In this document: piece after piece, positions 1 to 12,250 of the stretch
How the letters are laid out: each line of letters begins with the position of its first letter
How positions within the stretch are numbered: position 1 is the stretch's first letter
The notes under the pieces: model-generated
What the model was told of the DNA's origin: nothing
What the model saw: only the letters and a program-made list of their open reading frames with translations
Databases searched by the model: none
Assembly (NCBI GenBank): GCA_028673005.1
Contig: CM054116.1
Location: forward strand, 68,895,315-68,959,314
DNA from: Tanypteryx hageni
Taxonomy: Eukaryota > Arthropoda > Insecta > Odonata > Petaluridae
Direction of reading: 5' to 3'
DNA: 64,000 bases
Made by a program: the position numbers and the translations under genes

Positions 1-916
1 TGACAATATTAGCTGTCTAGCAGAACAGTAATTCACACTAAGTCTAATAATTTACCATGAAATGACGAAGACTAGCAGTAAAGTCCAATGAATACAGCAA
101 ACAATACTTTTCATTATGTCGACAACTAATTTCTAACGTATAGAACATTTCCAGTTCTTTGACAATAAATACCACATATTAGAAAGATCCGACAGTCATT
201 TCGAAAATCTGACGTGTACTTTTCTATTTCCGGTAAAAAACATACCAACTTCATTTTCATCAAAGTAATTTTTTCTTATATTTAATCTTAATGATCAAAA
301 TATTTAATAATAAATACATTTTCATTTTTTTATTAGCTTTTATGATGCATAAATCATTTTTAAGGGACAAATAATGTTCATTGGTAATCATGAAACAACC
401 CTCCATCCTGCCCTACTGCCCATGAGTTATCAAGTGATTTGCAGCTGTGTTACCCATAGCAAACTAATTGAGGATTTTTATTATTATTGTATTTTATGCT
501 ATAACGTATATTCTACATGATTCTTTGATTATGAGAGCTTAATTTCCTTAATAGGTTAGTATTTATCTATCAACACGTGGGTCGCAAATGAATGCAGACG
601 ACATAGTGTTAAAACTGCTCCATATTGCTTGTTTTGTATTGAGTAATATTGTGGACAATACACTAAATTCATTTTTTATCTCGCTCTTGACTGTTAAATG
701 AAAGTATTGTCACCGTGACGAAGCCCATGCTTCTGTTACGTTGCTTCTTGAATGCTAATACAATGACCTTATGGGAAATCTTTATCCTGAAAACAAGTTT
801 GACATTTATTGTGATTTTACAGAAGTATATTGCCGATTAGGAAAATACTTGTTTTATAACGAAAACGTAAGGTAACTTAAGGTAGGATAATCTCAATTGT
901 TTTATTGAAGGCCAAC
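1..916. other. Upstream region of the RING-CH ligase gene
   Basis: This AT-rich stretch holds no convincing coding exon or recognisable repeat. It probably contains the promoter and 5' UTR of the ligase gene that starts at 917. The sequence just before the ATG (a T-rich tract ending in GAAG at about 909) could be a splice acceptor for an untranslated first exon, but no matching donor could be assigned. Confidence 0.4.
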
Positions 917-3900
917 ATGGATAAATTAGAACAACCTGATGCACTCGAAAGAACAATAGAGGTTAGGGACCAAGTTCCTTCCCCGAAGTCCATAACTTCA
1001 ACTAGAAGTGACAGGAGACACTCCAGCAGTGGGCCATTTTGTCGAATATGTCACGAAGGTATGTTTATATGTGAAGTGATTCTTTCAATGTCATATCGTG
1101 AGAATAAATTGAGGTATTTCGTAGGCTATGTGTTTTTACTTTAATCTATCTTTTTCCGTCGTATTCATGGGTTTCGTTTCAAAGCCAAAATATTAGAAAT
1201 ATAATGCAAATACCGCATTTTGATATTAGCTTAGCGCCTTTGGAAAAATATTCCGCTTCGTGGTTTTTTGTCTATATTAATACAAAATAAACTTGAACCG
1301 ATTAATTTTGTCTATTCTAATATCTTTTTAGGGGATGGTGGAGTAAATGATTCGTGCCACCAAAGGAATGGTAATGCAAGTGCGGGAGAGCCTCTAATAG
1401 CTCCTTGTGATTGCATTGGCTCCTTGGGACTTGTTCACCGCAGTTGCCTTGAGCATTGGCTCTCTGCTTCTAGCTTGGATCATTGTGAAATTTGCAAATT
1501 TAAATTCACAACTCATCGTAAATCCAAGCCGTTTTGCGAGGTATGTTTTGGGTGTCATGTCTAGATCATTAAAACTCATTTAACAATGAAGATGTTTCGC
1601 TTTAAATGTGGCATTTAACTATAAAATTACAAAATATTCTTGCCTTTCAATTCTTTAAAATCCTCCAAGAAAATAAGATCCTTATTTCACATTAAAAAGT
1701 CTTAGGGATTGTAATTTAAATGTGCAATTTAAATAATCGATTGTTCTAAAATGAAATTGAAATACATATTATATGCAGCCACTTTGTAATTTTATGAGAA
1801 ATATTTTTTTTAATGAGTGCTTTTAGTCATAAATTTTCCAATTGAGTATGAACATGCTAAATTAAAAAAAAAAACTTTTTAGCATGTTCATGTAAAGATA
1901 GTAAAGTCCTAAATAAATGTTGCCAATCAAAACACTCAAATATACTTATTTAAATTAATGTGTTCAAAAATTTACCAAGAGATTTTCCCTTTCTGTTTCA
2001 ACACCATTTTAGTAAATGTATGCTAATTAAGCTTTGGTATTTGAGGGGGTGCCGGTGGTGTAGTGGTTAGGATGCTGGCTGCTACTCGCCTGCTGCTCAA
2101 AAGGGCTGGGGGTACAAATCCTGCGAAAGTAGGATTTTTTCCAAGGTCACCTGCGTGGTTTGAGGAGAGTAGGCTAATGCCGGCACCAGGTTTCCCCTCC
2201 TCCATTGTGAGTGTTTTCAGTGTGGAAGGTGTTATGGCTATAATAATCCAAGAGGTTGATTAGCCAAAAATACACACATGCATACATACAAGCTTTGGTA
2301 TTTATTAAGATCATGAGAATAAGCATTGAAAAGAATTTTCATAGAATCCTGAATGATTTAAGTCTAGTCATAATACAATGTATGCCACATAACACATATA
2401 TCCTTTATTTAATGGTCATGGAAATATTCATGCCATTCAAAGTGGTGCTTTGGTTGAAATATGCCGTTGTTGAATTATCTGTTCTTTTGTCTGATTAACC
2501 AGTAATTGGTTTTGTAGAAAACATAGTACCGGCTCTGGGCTACTTTTATTTTGCCCTGCTCTCTCAGGCATAGCAGATCTTCACTATCAGTGAATTAATG
2601 CATTTGATTTAAATTTTGTTTAAAACCAAACAGGCAAGGACATTTGCCAAATTATAACAAACAATATTGGGAATGTGTGTAGAGCAGTATGGTAGGGTAA
2701 CCAAGTTATTTAAAATATTAAACAAGCATGTTGATTATAGATGTGGGAAAATTTTCAGTCTGTGGAGTAAAGTGCTTTGTTTATTCAATTTATTTGTTTT
2801 ATTTATTTATTAATTTATAAACTGCAATTTTATAACGAAATAAATTAAAAATAAAATATGTAATAACAAATAATAATGATAAATAACAAAGTGGGAGAAA
2901 CAAAATAAAAAAGGTGAATGAAGGCAAACTAAGACAGAGAGATTTGAAGAATGAGATGAATGTCCATAGTGACTAACAGAAAGCATTTGAGTTCAGAGGC
3001 AGGGAATTAAGGAGAGATGGGAGGTGGTAAAATAAATAACACTGTATTACTGAAAGTCTTGGAGTATTAACATGCATTAGATAAGTTGATAATTTATTAG
3101 GAATACAACAGTATTGGATGTATTTTTCCAGTGGGTACGCAATGGAGGTGGAAATGGAGGACCAGGATCGGGTGGACTTCTTGGCGACATGATGTGCCTA
3201 ACTCTACTGATGCCATTGTGCTTAGTTTCTGTTTACTTGTGTGCAATGGCAGCTGCAGTATATTTGCGGCATGGTGTTTGGGAAGGTGCAGGCCTCGCTG
3301 TTCTGTGCTGTTTTCTTCTCCTTGGTTTTCTCGGATGGTGCAGTATAACATTCCGGTGAGTAGAATTTATTTTTAAATCAATAATTTTTGCTGCATTATC
3401 ATTGTGTTCATTGTGTGCATCTTTCAACTTGTGAATTCAAATTTTCTGGCCATGTTTTAAGCTGCCATTTTAGCTAGATACCTAATCATAATTTATTATT
3501 GATACCATTTCTAAAAATGTTTTAGATGGCTTTTAAACCATATTCATAAGTGTAATATTTTTCTTTCTAATTTATTAAGATGACCAGATGTCTTCCTTAT
3601 GAAAGGACAGTCCTTTTTCAAATGTTGTCCTCCGTAAAATTTTTGTCCTTTTATGTCCTCCTTTTGGAACAATTTTCTGTTTTTGTCCTTCCTTTTACCT
3701 GTGTCAACCAATGTCATGTAATTTTAGTAGGTTGACTGTCTCTCTGCATGCTAATTACATTGTACTACTTGCCACAGCATATGCTGGAGAGTTCCACCTG
3801 TGAATTGGCATCTTTCCCCCTAGGTGCAGTTCTCAGTACGCTAAACTTTCCAGCACGCTGCTTGTTAAAAGATTTTTTCAGCTCTCTGACCTGGCCTTCT

Positions 3901-6861
3901 AAGCAATAAAGAACACTTTATCTTCAAGAATGAATGTTTCATTTTCTACTTTTTATTAATGAGTAAAAATTGCAGTCATTAATTTTCAATCATTATACAG
4001 ATTTCAGCCTCTTGAGAAGCTTTCTATTTCAATAAGTATATGTTTAATAAATTTTGGCTCAGAAGTAATAGTTTTCAAGTTATTATGACAGTTTAGTTTG
4101 GAATAAGTTATATTTTGGCCGGCCTTGGTAGATCGAATCTCCCCGAGGGCATGGATGTTTGTGTTCATCATACTGGTTGTGTGTAAGAATGGACTCAATG
4201 GTTTAAATATCACCCTTAAAATAAAAATCGAATCATTATTATTATTTTGAAACATTTGAGGCTATTTTCGTCAATCTTAAATGCTTTTTTACATGATTTT
4301 AATTTGTTAATTTTGGGAAAGAGTTTTTATCTCAAATGTCTAGCACACTTGTGATTACTAAATAGTAATGTTGAAGGTTTGTTTAAATTACTTTTGAACT
4401 GCAGTAATTGAAATTTATTTTATATGATTTATCATAATATAAATCTGGATAAATATTTCTTGTGTTACGGTGAAAAAATTGTTTCTCAAATTATATAGAG
4501 GCATTCATTTTTTTTCTTGCAAGCATACAGTATTTTTTTAATGAACAATATCGAATGCTATTTGCATGTTGTAGTGCATGGACTCATTTATAATTATTGT
4601 TTTATTAAAATAAATATGAAATAAACTATGTAGATAGGGTTTTTTATCATCAAATTTGTCCCTCCTTTTTGTTAGAAATACTGCATTTGTCCTCCCTTTT
4701 GGTAAAAACAATCTGGTCACTTTAAATTTATCAATATTTCATATTTTCTTTTCTGCTGTTTTTGTTTTATTTCTTCCTCTGATTTACTGTACCCAAATCA
4801 ATGAAAGTTTATTAATGATAATATTGAGAATAATAAGGCTTGAGCCCAAAAACCTGATATCAGATGTGAGATATTCAATTAAGCCCATCCCTTTTAATTT
4901 TTAAAAAGAATATATTTAAAAAGGCAACTTAATGTAGTTATGGCCAATCTTTTGTAATTTCATAATTTTAAGTTACAATCACCTCTTTCTTTTGCTTGAT
5001 AATTTTTTAAAAAATATCGCTGGACACCAATATTTATTAGCATTAAGTATTATTTAAAAAATTCCTATTCATAAATGCATATCTTAATGGAGCTGTGGAG
5101 GGAAGTGCATAAAGAAAAATCATTGGTTCATTTTCTAAGTATGCCATAGTTTTCTCCAGTTACTGATTATTTATTTTATTAATAGTAAAAGGCATTGGTG
5201 AAAACTTTTTAAGTGAATTGCTGTCTAAAGATGAATTTGTTGCAGCTTTTCGTATTTTATTTCTCCATGACATGTTGATGATCAGAGGATTGACTGCTCT
5301 GCCACAAGAGGCACACTTATTCCCTCCATTTAGCTCTCCCTCCACTTTCTCCAATGCTTTCTCTCTTCAATTTTCTCTCCTATCCTCAAAAGCAGCATGT
5401 GAAAATGTTGCCCTCTTTCTGGCTGCTGCAAGTCACATAAGTCCCTCATTTATCTTGCTACAGTAAGCTGTCAAATTTCAACTTATGGAATCAAATATTT
5501 GTCAGTGATAGCTACCAAATATTTTAATTGATTAATTATTTTTATGATTGGAATGTCCATGCATAGGCTAAGTGAAATATAGATGTATTTTTTCTGGTTA
5601 ATAATTTTGTTCATTGATTGACCGCTTATTAAATAAATGTTTGAGAACGTTTGCTTTCTGCCAAATTCAGTTAATGTTACATTTGAAACTGCACTGTGGT
5701 CTCTTAAGCATTTTTTAGTTCTGTAGTTATTGTTTCCTCCAAAAAGAAATGAATCTCTTCACCTGGTTGATGTATGCATATTCTCTATTTTGATTCAAGA
5801 ATAAGCACTTAAGTTTTAAAAAAGTTGAGACAGTTAGTATTTATCTTAGGTATCTCCAATATCTTCATAGCAAGGTAACAGATGTGCATTTAAGTACAAT
5901 GCATCCATCTCCAGTAATAATTCACCAAAAGTAGATTCTAGAAACAATTTAGAATCTACTTTCAGCAGATGGCTGGCGGCATTGTAGCTGAAATGTACAT
6001 CAGATTTCCACATCCTTGCTATGGCTATTGGAGATGCCCAAGTTCAATTTTTAGCGCTTTTTTTAAAATCGCCTATGTATTCGATTTGTCTGCCCATCTA
6101 TCAGTTCGGGCAATATCTCTTGAATACTGCAACTTGGAGTCTACATGAGGGTTATACATGATACAAATTTGGTGGATCTAGGATGAGCTGCTGAGGAATA
6201 GTCAATGTCTTTTGTTTCAATACTACCCCATAAGAAAAACATGATATTGGTGCAGAGCTTTATAAATTTGCATTTTAAATTAGTTGAAATTAAGATAAGA
6301 GCTCAGGACATGAACAGTTTTATAGCTGAAAATGATGGAGGCTTATATTTTTTAAAGACAGAATTCAAATTGTGTCGAATGAGAGTTTACAATTGTTTTT
6401 AATCCAAAAAAGGGAAAAATTCATGATTTTTTAACAATGGGAAATGTCAACTGCCAAAGCAACAAGTCCACTGCTTTTATATGGGAATCATATACTACTA
6501 GCAGTTGCCTGTCGATAAATCGACCGGTTGGTTAGATTAAATATTGTCTTGGTAGTTAACCTTCTGTCACATTACCATGAAGGCCAGCGACTTCAAGGTT
6601 TATTTCCTTCTACCAATGGCCGCTAGGAGTGCTACGTTATTTCCTACAGCATCTAATGTCCGCAAGCAGCGCCACCTTAACATCAACCACTACAACTACA
6701 TCGAGCAGAGCCAGTCATAAAAAACCTCAATATCTCGCCAATGGTTTGACCAATTTCAATTTTATCATTTTCCTGCAAATCTGCAGGTCGAGACGTTTAA
6801 TTTGATGCATCACACATTAAGGTGGCTGCTACCTTCGCTTTAAAAACCTCATTTTTTATGC

Positions 6862-6932
<71 letters not shown>

Positions 6933-9900
6933 CTTACCATTGATATAATGCTTTTAAAGGGAATTTATAGACTATATTCTGAGACCGACAATTTCAACTA
7001 AAGATGTAATCTTATGATGTCATAATCCTAAAACAAAGAAAAAGTGCCTTATGTAATTTGCTCTGCAATTCTTCCCTCACTTGTTTTTAGACTGGTTTCC
7101 AAAGGAAACATAGCCTTATGAAATGGTTGTCTTTGTGTGTGTCCCCCCTACTAACAACTTTTGCACCAATAGACCGATTTTCATAAAACTTGATATGAGG
7201 CTCGTGCTGCTAGGGCCCACCTCCGGGCTATATTTTATTTGGCAAAGATTGAAGTCCCGGGTTCGATTCCAGGAGCGTTTTTTCGTATTTATTTTACATA
7301 GGAAATCTCAAATCCATTGTGCAGAGATGTTTTCTTTAATACTTTAAAATATTTATTTATTTATTTATTCATTTTTTCACATACAGCGAAAGCACCAATT
7401 TAAAGTGAAAAATTAAACACTCAAAGATTAACAAAATAACAACAAAGTAATGTACAAAACAATATTTGATGAAATTCAATGCAGTTTAAGCATAAGCAAA
7501 AAGCTGTCAATAAAATTAAGTAGTGTGGCAACATGTCATTCCATTTTTAATAAAAGACTCTTTGGACATTGAGAAAGGATCTAAATTTGGGGAACGTGAA
7601 TTTAAAAGAGAAGGAAGACGATAGAAAAAAGAACGTTTAGCAAGTGAAATTCTGGGGGTGGGGAAGTGAAATAAGAAAAGATATAAGTAGATCTATTAGG
7701 AACACGGAAATTAAATTGAGCAAGTAACTCAGGACAGTCAGCAATAGAATTTAGTATATTGTATATAAATGAAAGATCAGACTTAATTCGATAACCAGAG
7801 AGATAATCCAAAGAAAGGGAAGATAAGACATTACTATTAGAGAGTTGACGAAAAGAGGGCGCACAGGATTTAACAATTCTCAGAAAAAAATTGATAACAC
7901 AATCCAAAGAGGCAAGGTTGGAAACAGAAGACATAGTCCAAATAGGTGAGCAGTAGTTAACTATAGGTCAAATGAAAGAAGAAAAATACATTCTAAGAGC
8001 CAGTGGATCAGTAATGTCCATGAAACGATATAAAATTCCCACTTAAAATTGTGATATTGGAGTAGGGTGACCACCTATGTTTGACAATTTTATGGGACAG
8101 ACTCTTGAGAAAAACGGGACTGTTAACAATTTTACGGCACATCTTAGTTTTGAAGAATGAAAAACTAAATATATTCTTTGAAATTATATTTTTTTAAACA
8201 TTTTACAGTAAAAAAGACATCGTATTACATAGCGTGTAAAAATACATAATTATTCTTTATAAATTACAGTCGCATACAAAAAAGAACAATATGCACAATA
8301 TTATAAGAGATTTTTATTTATTTCTTTGATGAAAACGGTATTTTTTGTCTGATTTTGCGCTTTTTAGAAGAACCTCAATAGTAAGAACACATTCATGAAA
8401 GTCTTTACATGAAAAATCAAAATTACATTTAACCTGCATCTCTGCTTTTACTGAGCTTATATACAGTCTGATTCTATTGTCAATCCATGTGTTACGACAT
8501 AAAGAAAATATTCTTTCCACATTTGCATTTGAACCTGGGATTGGCATAACATATTGCATCAGTTTAACAAAATTAGCATTTTTCTCGCAAGATTGTAATA
8601 TCCTATTCCATTTATCTAGTAGAGATGGCGATGCTTCATTTTGAACTTTACATAAAAGGAGTTTCATTTCTGTAAACTCTTCATACATTATATCTAGGTC
8701 AAGCTCAAGCTGAAGTTTAGAGGCGATCTGAATCTGATGCCATTTTAGATTTAGTGGTTGCAATTGGAAAATTATCTTCACTGAAGTCAAATCTAGTTGT
8801 CATATAGTTTAGAGAATGCTTATACCAAGAAATGAAAATAGATGTATATTTGTTTACTTCATGCTTACTAAGATTTTTCAGAGATTCTTGGATTCTCATT
8901 CCGAAAAATTTATCCGAAATGCGTTGCTCTAATTTATTTTTCAAAGAATTAAGTATATCATACACTTCAATGATCAAAAGCTTGGACTTTTCTAGTTTAA
9001 TGACGGTTTCATGAAATAATTTAAAGTTGTTATAGTAAAAAAATAGATATAACTCGGTAGGTGAGATAAATTCATCACTTAAATTACAATTTTCTACTTC
9101 AATATGGAAATATTTGGAAATTTGAAGGGGCATTCATCACCTACCGACAAAAAGTAGCTCTTTACTGCCAGAAAATTATATTTTTCCTTTCATGAAAAAA
9201 TACGGGAAAAAATGTCCCGTATTGAATTCATACAGGATATTTTAGGAAGAAATGGTCAAAAACAGAATGTCCCATGAAATATGGGACATGTAGTCACCCT
9301 ATATCAGAGTGAGGTTTGTACTTTTCTAAGGAGAAAAGAATTTAATTCTAATTTTTATCACCGAATGTTGATAATTAATCGTATTTTCTTGAATTTCTAC
9401 TAAAACTTAGTGTTTTTGCGTTTTAAATTGCATTTTATCAGCTTGTTGCCATGGAGACGATTATTACTGAACTCTGCTTGAGCATAGACGAGTGAACAAA
9501 TGGGTTATATTCTTTTCCACTCAACTACTCTTCAGCAATGGACAGGTGTTCCAGACATATTAGTGTATCAACAGTAAATTCGTTTATTTAAAAAAATACA
9601 TGCAAAATATGTTAGAAAGAGATTTTGACATTGTTTTTAGTATTTAAACCTGATAATGCTCTATTAATTTCTTTTCCAATGTTTCTCTATCATTGATAAA
9701 ATATGAGCTACAAGTGGTATTTATGATATGAGAATTCCTTTGAATGACTAACACATACTGAAACATTTCCTGTCAATATAAGTAATCAATTTGGGATGTC
9801 AACTTTGGGAAACCAGCCTGCTTTAGTCCTGATTTGGACTTCTTGTTGTATTGAAGTGCTTATTCTGGAATTTCTTTTCAGTCATAAGATAAGCTCGGTA

Positions 9901-10225
9901 ATTCTCTAGTGAATTCCTTTTTGATGCTGTGCTATGAAATTGATGTGTATTTTCCATTACTTTAAAAGTATAAATCTCATGTTTTAGGTACCATTGGAGC
10001 ATGTTTCAAAAATGGAAGACCATAAATCAAGTGGTACATTTAGTTCTTGAGGATAGACCATCAAGAGCAGTGCCTGTATCCCTCTTGCCTCTGCAAGAAG
10101 CACCTTCAATTGTCCTACATCCAGCGGACACAAACAACAATGATGGTGTTTTACGTCATGAAACCACACAGCTGTTTAATCCTAGAACAGGGACACAAAA
10201 CTATGAAGTGAGTGTCTTTATATGA
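917..10225 (+). CDS. MARCH-family (MARCHF2/3-like) RING-CH E3 ubiquitin ligase
   Basis: Four exons, 917-1058, 1332-1540, 3132-3355 and 9988-10225, join with consistent phases (1, 0, 2) into 270 residues. The ATG has a good context (GCCAACATGG). Exons 1-2 form a RING-CH finger: CRIC, then CDC, seven residues, H-x2-C and a final CEIC, the C4HC3 spacing of MARCH ligases. Exon 3 begins WVRNGGG and encodes two hydrophobic helices, the family's two transmembrane segments. Exon 4 starts YHWSMFQKWK, matching the conserved YHxxxxxxW that follows the second helix, then a polar cytosolic tail. MARCHF2/3 proteins are endosomal or plasma-membrane E3s that ubiquitinate membrane cargo; the target here is unknown. 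The end is the first in-frame stop (tail NYEVSVFI). A GTGAGT at 10208 could instead be a donor to a further exon. No paralogue can be chosen between MARCHF2 and MARCHF3. Confidence 0.88.
1017..1540 (+). CDS. RING-CH finger (end of exon 1 plus exon 2 of the ligase)
   Basis: The finger straddles intron 1. The first Cys pair (CRIC) is at the end of exon 1, and the remaining ligands (CDC, HRSC, CEIC) are in exon 2. The conserved LEHWLS after HRSC is the usual E2-contact and packing segment. The loop between the first and second Cys pairs is about 26 residues (GGVNDSCHQRNGNASAGE), longer than in vertebrate MARCHF2/3, where it is around a dozen, and it contains an extra Cys and His. Confidence 0.85.
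2043..2289 (+). mobile_element. tRNA-derived SINE, full insertion with 14-bp target duplication
   Basis: The head resembles a tRNA promoter: an A-box-like GGTGTAGTGGTTAGGATGC and a B-box-like GGTACAAATCC. The body ends in a CATA-rich tail. Identical 14-bp direct repeats AAGCTTTGGTATTT flank it at 2029-2042 and 2290-2303, the signature of LINE-assisted retroposition. A second, longer copy of the family lies on the minus strand at about 27592-27966. Confidence 0.85.
3132..3355 (+). CDS. Transmembrane exon of the RING-CH ligase
   Basis: The exon encodes a short Gly-rich juxtamembrane stretch followed by two hydrophobic helices of about 20-25 residues separated by a short loop (RHGVWEG), then ITF and a split Arg codon completed by the next exon. 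This is the hairpin topology that places both RING and tail in the cytosol. The acceptor is TTTTTCCAG and the donor is CG|GTGAG. Confidence 0.85.
3577..4724. mobile_element. hAT-like non-autonomous DNA transposon
   Basis: Imperfect terminal inverted repeats (AAGATGACCAGAT left; TAAAGTGACCAGAT on the other strand at the right) enclose 1.15 kb with no transposase. Subterminal copies of a GTCCTCC/GTCCTTT motif lie near both ends. Flanks AATTTATT (3569-3576) and AATTTATC (4725-4732) match at 7 of 8 positions, as expected for an 8-bp hAT duplication. The TIR resembles those of the elements at 8063, 24531 and 57646. Confidence 0.7.
4725..5847. other. Intron sequence without recognisable features
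   Basis: This is part of intron 3 of the RING-CH ligase. It is AT-rich, and only short chance reading frames are present. No TIRs, tRNA-like motifs or conserved protein fragments were recognised. Confidence 0.5.
5848..6039. repeat. Hairpin MITE (long inverted repeat)
   Basis: The left arm, beginning AGGTATCTCCAATATCTTCATAGC, is complementary to the right arm, ending GCTATGGCTATTGGAGATGCC. The pairing continues through GATGTGCATTT / AAATGTACATC and into a central perfect stem around AGTAGATTCTA / TAGAATCTACT. Nearly the whole 190 bp can fold into one hairpin. Related pieces occur at 12.69, 32.9, 34.25 and 63.07 kb. Confidence 0.7.
6866..6931. repeat. (AT)n microsatellite
   Basis: An uninterrupted AT dinucleotide tract of about 33 units. 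Confidence 0.97.
7345..8050 (-). mobile_element. 5'-truncated LINE fragment (jockey/CR1-like reverse transcriptase C-terminus)
   Basis: The minus strand encodes a stretch reading RPIVNYCSPIW and, after a start-like Met, YNILNSIADCPELLAQFNFRVPNRSTY. These match the thumb and C-terminal region typical of arthropod jockey/CR1-type reverse transcriptases (an LEYASxVW-like motif, then ELL..INF.VPxRxTR). The 3' end on this strand is an (AAAT)n run at 7348-7376. The frame is open for about 110 codons, but the element lacks the polymerase core and endonuclease and is therefore dead. It abuts the hAT element at 8063. Confidence 0.7.
8063..9301 (-). mobile_element. hAT DNA transposon with decayed transposase
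   Basis: TIRs TAGGGTGACCAC (left) and TAGGGTGACTAC (right, reverse strand) enclose 1.24 kb. Flanks TATTGGAG (8055-8062) and TATCAGAG (9302-9309) agree at 6 of 8 positions, the hAT 8-bp target site. The minus strand carries two overlapping frames (about 9133-8717 and 8790-8314) that together resemble the C-terminal part of a hAT transposase. The second contains PGSNANVERIFSLCRNTW, the hATC dimerisation motif. The catalytic N-terminal part is missing and the frames are out of register, so the element is inactive. Confidence 0.85.
8314..9133 (-). pseudogene. Frameshifted hAT transposase fragment
   Basis: The upstream piece begins around ISKYFHIEVENC and runs to a stop near 8717. The downstream piece, in another frame from about 8790, includes SNANVERIFSL and the following RNRL-like segment (DNRIRLYISSVKAEMQ), characteristic of ZBED/hAT C-terminal dimerisation domains. 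The two overlap in different frames, implying a frameshift. No BED finger and no N-terminal RNase-H motifs are visible. Confidence 0.8.
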
Positions 10226-12250
10226 TGCCGACCTTTTAAGATAACCTTCTTGTTTCTTCTATATACCCTATCCTCCTGTTAATACAGATATTAGTCTTAG
10301 TTATATCTTTTTAAATGACATCTTTGTCAATCTATTTTTGCATATTTTAGATGTGAAATGTCATTCTCATGCTTGGCATATGCACCATTTCGTACTATTG
10401 CAAGTTTGAAAGAATGTTGTCAAAGTGAATATTTATAATGCTGGATGTTACTTAATGCCCTCCTTAAGTTTTGTTCATGGAGTAAGCAGTTTGAAAAGTC
10501 ATTGTGGATAGTGTTGTTTTTATTAATTTATAGGTGTCAAGAGTATTTTATTTTGTAATACAAGATTGTTTAAAAAGAGCAGTTCTGTGATCTTAAAAAG
10601 TATTTGTGTATATATTTTAGTTTTTTTAACTTCTTGTTTTTTAGATACTATAGATTTACATATCACATGATTGTAATTGTATTGGTTTATAATATTATGA
10701 GCATATCAAACTTAAATGAGGCCTTTTTAATATTGAGATTTTTATTCATTTTGTTAGTATCTTGTGTATTTTCCTTGATCATTTCAAGTCTAATTCACTT
10801 GGACAATCCAGATTAATTTGGGTTTGTCAGACTAAATTGTTCAGTTACTCAGGCCTCAAAGACTGTGATAACTATAATGATATTTTTAAATACTTTCATC
10901 TCTGCGAAAAATATTTAAAACATTATCATACATACCAAAGGCATCCATAGAAGTACCTGGGCATTATAGGAAAGGTTTAAATCCTTTTCCCGTTTAATGC
11001 AAAAGACTGTGCCTTATTTCCTTAGACTTAAGTTTTTAAAATGGATTTCATACTCTCTAGTCATATGTCCAAGCTCAAAAGATTTGGTTTCATTCTCAAG
11101 TGCATGGTTTAAGTCCTTTCACACAAATTTCTATTCTGCCATAAACAAACTGTTTTTGATTAAGTCTAGAAAAATCTCTACATCAAATCTTAGCAATAAA
11201 GAGAATTTTTCAGAGTATATTCCTTGTGTTTGTTTGTATGTTTTAGTCATAGTAACTGTCATTAGGAGTAAAATGTCAAAGAAAGTGAATGCAGACAGGG
11301 TTTTGTGTGATGAAATGGCATGTCATTTGCAGTGTTTTAAAAATCAGGGGTTATGGTTGAGCAGTTCCTTTTTGTCAATAATTGATGTTAACGAGTTTCC
11401 TTTTTGTTTCAGTTATGCAAAATTTCAATTCTCTTCCTTTTTATTATCATCTGGAAATATACCACAGCACACAGCAAAGACACAAATTGTGTTAGTATCT
11501 GTTTAATATGGGTATAGGTACTTTGCTCAAATACTCATTTTAACTTTTGAAACAAAAGTTTCATATCTTGGAGTATATTTCATCAGATGGTAATTTTTGC
11601 TAATGCAATTGTTGTTTATTTACCCTTGCTTATGCAGCATTTAGCAAGTTGTGTATTAATGTTAAAAATTTTTGGGAACAACGATTGTTATTCACCTGTT
11701 TATGCGGGTGACAGATTGGGAGTTATGATTTTTTTCATGGAGCCTTATTGTATCGCTTTTCCCAACCTGGTGTATTCGTTAAAAAGTATTAACTCAAGAC
11801 CAATGCAAAATAAATTATTTATTTTTCTGATTCAGTCACACCCAAAATGCCATCTTGTCACATTTGTTGTGTGCACTCTTCGAGTCTGTCAGAACAGCGT
11901 CATAAATAATTTATTTGGTTATGTGATGTACTTTTTATGTTTGACCAAGCAACAAGAAAAGCTGAAGACTGTGAATCATGTTCTGAGCTGTTTTTTTTCA
12001 TTTTTTTATATTGTATACTGGAAAGCATGAGTCATGATTGTCACTTATCTTTCATGGAATGTGGGATGTATTTTGTTTGGAAGATATTCTTTCCAAAATG
12101 TGTACATTGTGTGTACATGATTTATTGGAAAAAGCACTAAGTGACCATTTTGATTATAGTCTTGTATCTGAAAGCACATAAAATTGTCAATTATAAACAT
12201 TATTCTCTTCCTTGTCATGTTAAATAAATAGCATTTTTTAAAGAAATTTC
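10226..12250 (+). other. Probable 3' UTR of the RING-CH ligase gene
   Basis: This T-rich sequence follows the stop with no recognisable repeat, and an AATAAA signal lies at 12223-12228. Two adjacent frames of 169 and 147 codons (10997-11506 and 11587-12030) look like chance openings in T-rich sequence: Phe/Leu/Ser-rich, no domain, no consistent splice partners. That the transcript reaches this far is inferred. Confidence 0.45.
12223..12228 (+). terminator. Candidate polyadenylation signal of the ligase gene
   Basis: The sequence is AATAAA, followed by a T-rich stretch. It is the best-placed hexamer before the repeat-rich intergenic DNA begins. Confidence 0.35.

Noticed and set aside
7192..7285. 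tRNA-like GGTTCGATTCC with preceding GAAGTCCCGG
   Set aside because: Only the T-arm is convincing and one stem pair is broken. No D-arm or acceptor stem could be found, so it is at best SINE debris.
10997..12030. Two plus-strand frames of 169 and 147 codons after the RING-CH ligase
   Set aside because: They are Phe/Leu/Ser-rich chance openings in T-rich sequence, with no recognisable domain or consistent splice sites. A 3' UTR is more likely.
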